Part shown: piece after piece, positions 62,501 to 64,000 of the stretch
How the letters are laid out: each line of letters opens with the position of its first letter
Numbering within the stretch: position 1 is the first letter of the stretch
DNA from: Planctomycetota bacterium
Lineage (GTDB): Bacteria; Planctomycetota; J058; JAJDCP01
DNA length: 64,000 bases
Direction: 5' to 3'
Assembly: GCA_029260765.1 (NCBI GenBank)
Contig: JAJDCP010000185.1
Location: 89,355-153,354 of the forward strand
Program-made: the position numbers and the translations under genes
Notes under the pieces: model-generated
The model's database searches: none
Told to the model about the DNA's origin: nothing
The model's input: only the letters and a program-made list of their open reading frames with translations

Positions 62501-63780
62501 GGCTGCTGAGCGAAGGTGCGGCACTGGCCCAGGACGATGAGCGCCTGATCCTGCAGCTCAGCGAGCTCGCCCGCACCTTCGCCCAGAGAGCCCGTGCCCA
62601 GAACCGTGGCGTCGAGGCCATCCAGCTGCTGCAGGTGGCTGTCCAAACTGCGCGCCAGGCCTTGAGCACCGAACCCGACTCCGTGCTGCCCGCCCGGCTG
62701 CTGGCCCAATGTCTCTTCGAGCACGGCAGACTGCTCGAGACCCTCAAAGCTGCCGAGCCTTCGCCCGAGACGCGCGACCAGCTCCGCCGGCAGGCGCTGG
62801 CGGCCTTTGACGAGGCCCGCGTGCTGGCTCGTACTCTGATCACCGGGCAGGCGAGCAGCGAGCTGCAGGCGCTGTACGTCGCCTGTCTGGCTGGCGCCGC
62901 CGTGACGCTCGCCGACGAGGACCTGGACGCTGCCGAAGCACTGCTCAGCGAGGCCTTTGCCTTGCATGAACAGATTCCCCTGGTCGGGCGCAGCGCGTTG
63001 GCAGGAGCGCTGGCTCTCTCGGAGCGCCTGGTGCAGTTTGCCGAGATCTGCGGCTACTACGGCGCCCGCGAGCCCTCGGGGTGGGCGTTCGAGGCGGCAA
63101 TTAGCGTCGCCGAGCGGGCGGCGGCTGCCTTCCCGGAGGTCGGCGATGTGCTGCTATTCCTGACCAACCATCTGCAGCGGGCCTATGTGAACGCGCATGC
63201 CCAGGGCTGGCTCGAGGAAGCCGAGGACTTCCAGACCCGTTTGTCCTCCGCCCTGGCGCGCACTGCCCAGCCCGGGGAAGACAGCCAGGTGATCCTTCGC
63301 GCCGAAGCGACCCTGGGGCTGCAGACGGCGCAGCTCCAGCTTACGCAGAGCAAGCTGCATGAGGCGCGCGCGAGCTTCGAAGCTGCCCTGCATCGGATCG
63401 AGGTGCTGGCCGAACCGGGCAGCAATCAGGGCAAGGATCGCCGCTGGGCCGTGACGACACGCTGCGCGCTTGGCATGGTCTGCCTGCGGCTGCGTGATCT
63501 CGAGGCCGCGGGCAAGCATCTGCGCCAGGCGGTCTCTGACGGACATGCGCTGCTGAGCAGCTATCCTGAAAACGGGTCGTTCCGCACGGCACTCGCGAAA
63601 AGCCTGGCCGGGCTCGCCCAACTCGAGGCCGCACTGGGATCGCCCGAACCTGCACGGCAGGCCCTTCAGGAAGCCTGCCAGCTGCTACGCAGCGTCCTGG
63701 ATCCGCAAGTCTGGCAACTGCTCACTGACTACGAACGGCAACTGGAAGGGCTGGACGATCCGCTCCCGGCCCCCGACTGA
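59566..63780 (+). CDS. Giant membrane Ser/Thr protein kinase with long helical repeat tail
   Basis: 1404 aa. Kinase domain about 47-315: GRGGMG, K77 (VALK), HNDLKPAN with D172, DWG with D190, CGTPGYMPPEL. As in the paralogue at 4810, the RD arginine is Asn. Juxtamembrane Arg-rich stretch (RARSRRQARRTRRRLR), then one helix at about 441-461. The outer 940 residues are degenerate TPR-like helices (SALERS-type A-L pairs, e.g. ALLNIGLLRSKLGELELARS, AEALLSEAFALHEQIPLVG), less regular than in the first kinase. Inferred sensor or scaffold kinase. Placement after the cell-wall and nuclease-like genes does not prove a link to them. Complete. Confidence 0.9.
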   Translation: MDADDLQSRWRETLGEAADLTQLSTLATFKPRSWQPLVSPLAAPTEPFQCIEEIGRGGMGAVFRARQLSLGRDVALKMLHGADSGSSNQSLPGFLAEAYVTGRLDHPNIVPVYDLGQTRDGAVYYAMKLVGGHSWGEKLKAGADDLEAQLAILDQVCNAVAFAHSRGVLHNDLKPANVMVGPFGEVLLMDWGLAVSFGDATRAAGLPHCSSLQSPCGTPGYMPPELAEGRGEDLGPWTDIYLLGAILFELLSGRPPHVGRSFLEVVIAAALGRCPEPPSGAPAGLVRLMRRALSAQPEARHPDVASFQRELRQHLQHRESLQISELAREQLASCRQRAAAQVGQEAGSALLYEGYAEAVAGFCQARRLWPESDEARSGEREARLECAAMALGLGDLGLAEGQLARLEPGPDVAAAEAALREGREQRARSRRQARRTRRRLRLALAGLMGVLLLGLVAALGFNRVLGFERDKLAAEQERSGRRENQVAAALQDLFQTSEELLVSVGTTEAGGIRDDLLRVSLQQWESLLTVTRSHEFALGTSRALLNIGLLRSKLGELELARSTLDAACGQLREAHARMPSQPERARLLLNALAASCALEQGEAASRLRQEALELSATMLAAGQTDARVLRAELLLQDASQLWAEERWQAAEMRVAQLLAQASALVAQAGEPVVCAGQMLKARLAERRGDNDAALQSYDASLQLAREALQKASGFHLPWRLQLIELLHARAALRARLGDTPGAVSDSEEQRKLAAELVERDPSSPRLRLVLADACYLLGTMLRSEPARAATFLSEALEHYREEAPRRQLPELLRCVRALRDAARQAVSSDPVNARALDEQAIALYEGALRHASDSATIAVFGAELAAETAERAVLTANPSRAAELFELSRSWLERQPATRSQQDRLILTLRRIAELQLDKAAFELAAATVQELIARIDQLRLEHPDDKSLSESLGQALVLHVWALFGNGENSAAGLQLQRLLSEGAALAQDDERLILQLSELARTFAQRARAQNRGVEAIQLLQVAVQTARQALSTEPDSVLPARLLAQCLFEHGRLLETLKAAEPSPETRDQLRRQALAAFDEARVLARTLITGQASSELQALYVACLAGAAVTLADEDLDAAEALLSEAFALHEQIPLVGRSALAGALALSERLVQFAEICGYYGAREPSGWAFEAAISVAERAAAAFPEVGDVLLFLTNHLQRAYVNAHAQGWLEEAEDFQTRLSSALARTAQPGEDSQVILRAEATLGLQTAQLQLTQSKLHEARASFEAALHRIEVLAEPGSNQGKDRRWAVTTRCALGMVCLRLRDLEAAGKHLRQAVSDGHALLSSYPENGSFRTALAKSLAGLAQLEAALGSPEPARQALQEACQLLRSVLDPQVWQLLTDYERQLEGLDDPLPAPD

Positions 63781-63808
63781 CAGCGGCTGGCAACCGACGC
63801 ACTGCTAG

Positions 63809-63831
63809 CCCGGAGTTTGGCGGTCTCCGGG
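63809..63831 (+). terminator. Hairpin after the second kinase gene
   Basis: CCCGGAG and CTCCGGG pair perfectly across nine bases, 28 bases after the stop. A second stem (CCGGTTG/CAACCGG, 63838-63867) follows. No T run; possible terminator. The rest of the window to 64000 shows no convincing gene. Confidence 0.45.
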
Positions 63832-64000
63832 GTGCGGCCGGTTGGCTATCCTGCGGGCAACAACCGGTGTGGGAGCTCGACGCCCAACACTTTTGAGGAA
63901 TGCCTCTCGGCGAGGGGTGCGGTGAAAGTGGAGAAGCGAAGAAGCGAGATCCGGTCATGCGGGAACGTGCCGGCCTACTCGACCCTGCCGGCGAGACCGA

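Noticed and set aside
1..64000. tRNA, rRNA, tmRNA, RNase P RNA, riboswitch, prophage or transposase
   Set aside because: No characteristic conserved arms, cores or protein families were seen on reading both strands. A covariance-model search would be decisive for the RNAs.

Overview
The window is a G+C-rich bacterial chromosome segment of about 50 protein genes, with no rRNA, tRNA, CRISPR array or transposase that I can see. The best guess is a member of the Planctomycetota or a neighbouring lineage. The clues are two very large Ser/Thr kinases whose DFG motif reads DWG and which carry long tetratricopeptide tails, a GYF-type domain protein, STN-like and HEAT-repeat exported proteins, and a BNR-repeat protein paired with a ThiS-like protein. 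This is inference. The mreC-mreD-PBP2-rodA run shows that the lineage builds a rod-type peptidoglycan wall, which many planctomycetes do not. No marker gene settles the taxonomy.

Layout. 1-8850: a truncated Rieske oxygenase, an ACP/fatty-acyl-AMP-ligase/acyltransferase fusion, a lipoprotein and the first giant kinase. 9018-33400: a surface-polysaccharide region. It holds GDP-L-fucose synthesis (gmd, fcl), five GT4 and one GT2 glycosyltransferases, two large membrane proteins of GT-C type, a STAS-domain protein, an SGNH hydrolase with a carbamoyltransferase, a GalE-like epimerase, and three separated genes (CapE/WbvB-, RmlD/WbvR- and WecB/WbvD-like) that together could make a UDP-N-acetyl-L-amino-sugar such as UDP-L-QuiNAc. 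A low-G+C gene in the middle looks recently acquired. No clear Wzx flippase or Wzy polymerase was recognised. 33687-42358: a compact heme operon, hemF-hemE-hemA-hemC-hemD-hemL, then a histidine kinase and a single-domain response regulator, then hemB. The two regulators overlap hemL and each other by ATGA. Together these genes cover glutamyl-tRNA to coproporphyrinogen III and its aerobic oxidation (C5 pathway); protoporphyrinogen oxidase and ferrochelatase are not here.

42506-53000: assorted genes. They include a membrane protein pair, a HEAT-repeat exported protein, a GYF-domain membrane protein, a small gene broken by an in-frame TAG, an orphan ExbD, an STN-like exported protein, a BNR protein with a ThiS-like partner ending in Gly-Gly, a YkgJ-type cysteine-cluster protein, a small secreted protein and a TehB-like methyltransferase. 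53314-63780: mreC, mreD, mrdA (PBP2) and rodA, then an endonuclease-III-like protein with a histone-H1-like Lys/Ala tail, then the second giant kinase, co-directional with the cell-wall genes.

Most starts were reset from the longest open frame to an inner ATG, GTG or TTG that has a Shine-Dalgarno sequence and begins the recognisable domain. Items most worth following up are the regulator pair inside the heme operon, the self-contained ACP-FAAL-acyltransferase beside a Rieske oxygenase, the nuclease-like protein with an H1-like tail, the Cys-rich activation segment of the first kinase, and the TAG-interrupted gene.
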